This document shows positions 61,962-64,000 of a stretch of 64,000 nt of DNA, piece by piece. How positions within the stretch are numbered: position 1 is the first letter of the stretch; every line of letters starts with the position of its first letter. The notes beneath the pieces are model-generated. The model searched no databases, was not told the DNA's origin, and saw only the letters and a list, made by a program, of their open reading frames with translations. The stretch covers positions 17,427,001 to 17,491,000 of the forward strand of contig OY987266.1 of the NCBI GenBank assembly GCA_963920665.1, read 5' to 3'. The stretch is from Straminergon stramineum. Lineage: Eukaryota > Streptophyta > Bryopsida > Hypnales > Calliergonaceae. A program made the translations under genes and the position numbers.

Positions 61962-62630
61962 AGTGAGTAAGAGCTTTTCAGAATTACAAAAATAAGATAC
62001 ACAAGCTTTTGAAATTTCATTGCAAAAACCTTCATGTAAAATGTACAATGCCTTCTCAAAGTAACAGGTTCTCCCAAGCAAACAAGGAGGAGGAAAAAGA
62101 TGACCCTCCACCTCCATGCCATTCTCCTAAGCTAGTAGATTTGGGTCACTAAGATGCTACATGAGCCATAATACACACATGGGCCACCTCCTATCTTTGA
62201 TAAGTCTATTCACATCATCTATGTGGACTTCTAATCCATTAAAAACAACCAAAAAAAGGTAAAATAAGCTTTACCTTTTGTTTTTTACAATTTCAAACAA
62301 ACTAACTAAAATATTAAAACATCTTCAAGTACAAAAATCGAAGAACTAAATGTTTGTCAAATAGAAGTAAAAAAAAGAGTTCAAGTGCATATGACCCCAT
62401 TTGTTTCTAGAGACTCTAGGGAAAAAAACTCCAATTTAACAAACAATTATGTATTTTCACATAATGAACGCATTTACAATGTGACACCACAATAGCACTG
62501 AACAAGTTGCACTGATTGCAAATTATTTGTAAAAATTTTCAAGGTTGTTTTTCATCTGACAAACTACTTGAAAGTTTGTCGATGAACTCTTTTGACATGG
62601 TTGCTTATATTGAAGTTATTTGTGTGCGAT

Positions 62631-62740
62631 TGGTTTGCGACTAATGTACAAGTGGTTTGCAACTAACGTACAACTGGTTTGCGATTGGTGTGCAATTGGT
62701 TTATGATTTACGTGCAATTAGTTTGCGACTTATTTACAAC
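62631..62740. repeat. Minisatellite, five 22-bp units
   Basis: Units of the form TGGTTTGCGACTAATGTACA begin at 62631, 62653, 62675, 62697 and 62719. Each is itself two similar 11-bp halves. Confidence 0.8.
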
Positions 62741-62940
62741 TTGTCTATAATTCATAGATTTGTAGATTTTGAAATTTTAGATTGTCAAATCCAAAGATTT
62801 CTTAAACTATAAATATTTATAGATTTTTATAAATTATAGAAATCTAAACATTGTTGAAATCTATAAAATGTAGAATTATAGAATTTCATTATCAAAATTC
62901 ATCACACAAGAATACTATAAGTTACAAACTCTAGTTGAAT

Positions 62941-63017
62941 TGTAGTTGTAGTGTAGTTGCAGTTTAGTTGTATTGTACTTGTAGTCTCGTTGCATTGTAG
63001 TTGCACTGGAGTTGCTT
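62941..63017. repeat. Minisatellite, seven 11-bp units
   Basis: Consecutive units of the form TGTAGTTGCAG with one to four changes each, exactly 11 bp apart. Confidence 0.8.
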
Positions 63018-63029
63018 TGCCATCTGTAG

Positions 63030-63800
63030 ATTACCGATTAGGATTTTTTGTTGTAAATTTTGGGCCTTTTGTGATGTGTCTTTTATTGTTTTTGACTTGT
63101 TGTTTTTGAATTGTTTGTCTTAATTATGTGTTTTAATAGGCTGATTGGGTTCTATTTGGTGTGTTTTGGGTGATGAATGAATGTTGAATGTGTATGTGCT
63201 AATTTGGGTGGTTGATTTCTTAATTGGAATAGTCAGGCTTTCCAGCCAAGTTCCAGGTTTTGAATCTGTGTTCCAAATTGGGTGATGGTTATGTCCAAGT
63301 GGGATTGTTAGTAGGGTGAGTATTAAGTCTAGATGGTTGTTTTGAGTGTTAATTCCAATTTGGAATTTTGTGTGGAGTTATGGCAGTTGTTTTTGTAGTT
63401 CCAATTCGGTGGTTAGATGTTGGTTAGGTTGTCTCTTCAAAATTGGTAACCGCCTAGTTTTGGAGTCCTATTTGGTCTATGATTTTTGGTCATTTTTCTT
63501 TACCCATTGATGAGAGTTCCAGTTGGAGTCCTAACCAAGTAGTGCTGTGTATTTTTGTTTGTTTATGTGCATGTTTGTGGTTATGAGTGATGGAATGGTT
63601 ATGTCTAAATTTTGGAAATGTTTCCAAGTTAGTATGGTTGCTAATTGGTCGAGTGAAGTAATGTCTGTGTGTTTATGGAAGGATGATGTCTGTGTCTAAG
63701 TTTGGGGAATGTTTACAAGTTGGAAGTTTGTGAAGGTGAGTGGAGAAGATGAGCCAGTGATGAATTAAAGTTGTGAAGAAATATGGAGACCTAGTTGGAA
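63030..63800. other. Strand-asymmetric GT-rich stretch
   Basis: The plus strand is rich in G and T and poor in C and A for about 750 bp, with recurring variants of 'gttccaatttgg' and 'gtttccaagtt'. No frame or known repeat is recognised. Confidence 0.4.
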
Positions 63801-64000
63801 ATTATAGAGTGATGGAAATCAAGTATTCCAATTTGGAAAGAAAAAAATAATAAAATTAAGAAAATATGAATGTAAGAGGAGAAGAAATGAGACAGTGAGT
63901 GGAAGAATAAAGAGAAAAATACTATATGTAACGGTGATTTGATCACTAGCTGATTAATCAAGTCGGAAATTACATACAAATTGGTATCCTGTGTATGGAA

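Noticed and set aside
1..64000. tRNA or rRNA genes
   Set aside because: I found no segment with a convincing cloverleaf plus A/B box, and no rRNA-like stretch; a covariance-model scan would be decisive.

Overview
The window looks like moss nuclear DNA: AT-rich, gene-poor and full of small inverted-repeat elements, with intron-containing genes that have canonical GT-AG borders. Two observations point to a moss. (i) A nuclear copy of mitochondrial DNA holds nad4 followed directly by nad2, and nad2 is split by a group II intron after codon 52 (nad2i156 position), an arrangement known from moss mitogenomes. (ii) There is a kinase-NB-ARC-LRR gene, an NLR architecture known mainly from mosses. I cannot name the species.

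Layout. 231-3530: a TTAA-flanked element carrying two nested insertions, the larger a 1.56-kb CACTA-type element. 5405-8069 (-): an L-gulonolactone-oxidase-like flavoprotein with a signal peptide and a C-terminal HDEL. 12261-14136 (+): a five-exon PRXL2 / prostamide-synthase-like thioredoxin-fold protein. 14720-18477: a 3.2-kb decayed nad4-nad2 NUMT bracketed by two ~97% identical 266/269-bp direct repeats that look like promoter DNA. 23446-29044 (+): the kinase-NB-ARC-LRR gene, broken by an in-frame TGA and ending in about 25 LRR units of 72 bp. 33556-36092 (-): a RING-CH E3 ligase. 39660-43943 (+): an unrecognised multi-exon gene with an in-frame TAG. 47428-47856 (-): a three-exon 85-codon gene found only by joining splice sites. 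47967-48641 (-): a membrane-anchored FAS1-domain protein. 56428-57375 (-): an orphan reading frame with eight 14-residue repeats. 61424-63017: a 179-bp tandem repeat and 22/11-bp minisatellites.

No operon logic applies; the genes are independent units separated by repeats. The dominant repeat is a family with TTAA borders and CCCCTAAAGGACC-type terminal inverted repeats (five fairly complete copies plus fragments), suggestive of piggyBac-type non-autonomous elements. One fragment lies in an insertion inside the NUMT, so transposition continued after the mitochondrial DNA arrived.

The most notable points are the 266-bp duplication around the NUMT, the MLKL-reminiscent helical-plus-kinase module fused to an NLR, the HDEL on the lactone oxidase, and the TTAA element family. 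All gene models are hand-spliced from sequence alone.
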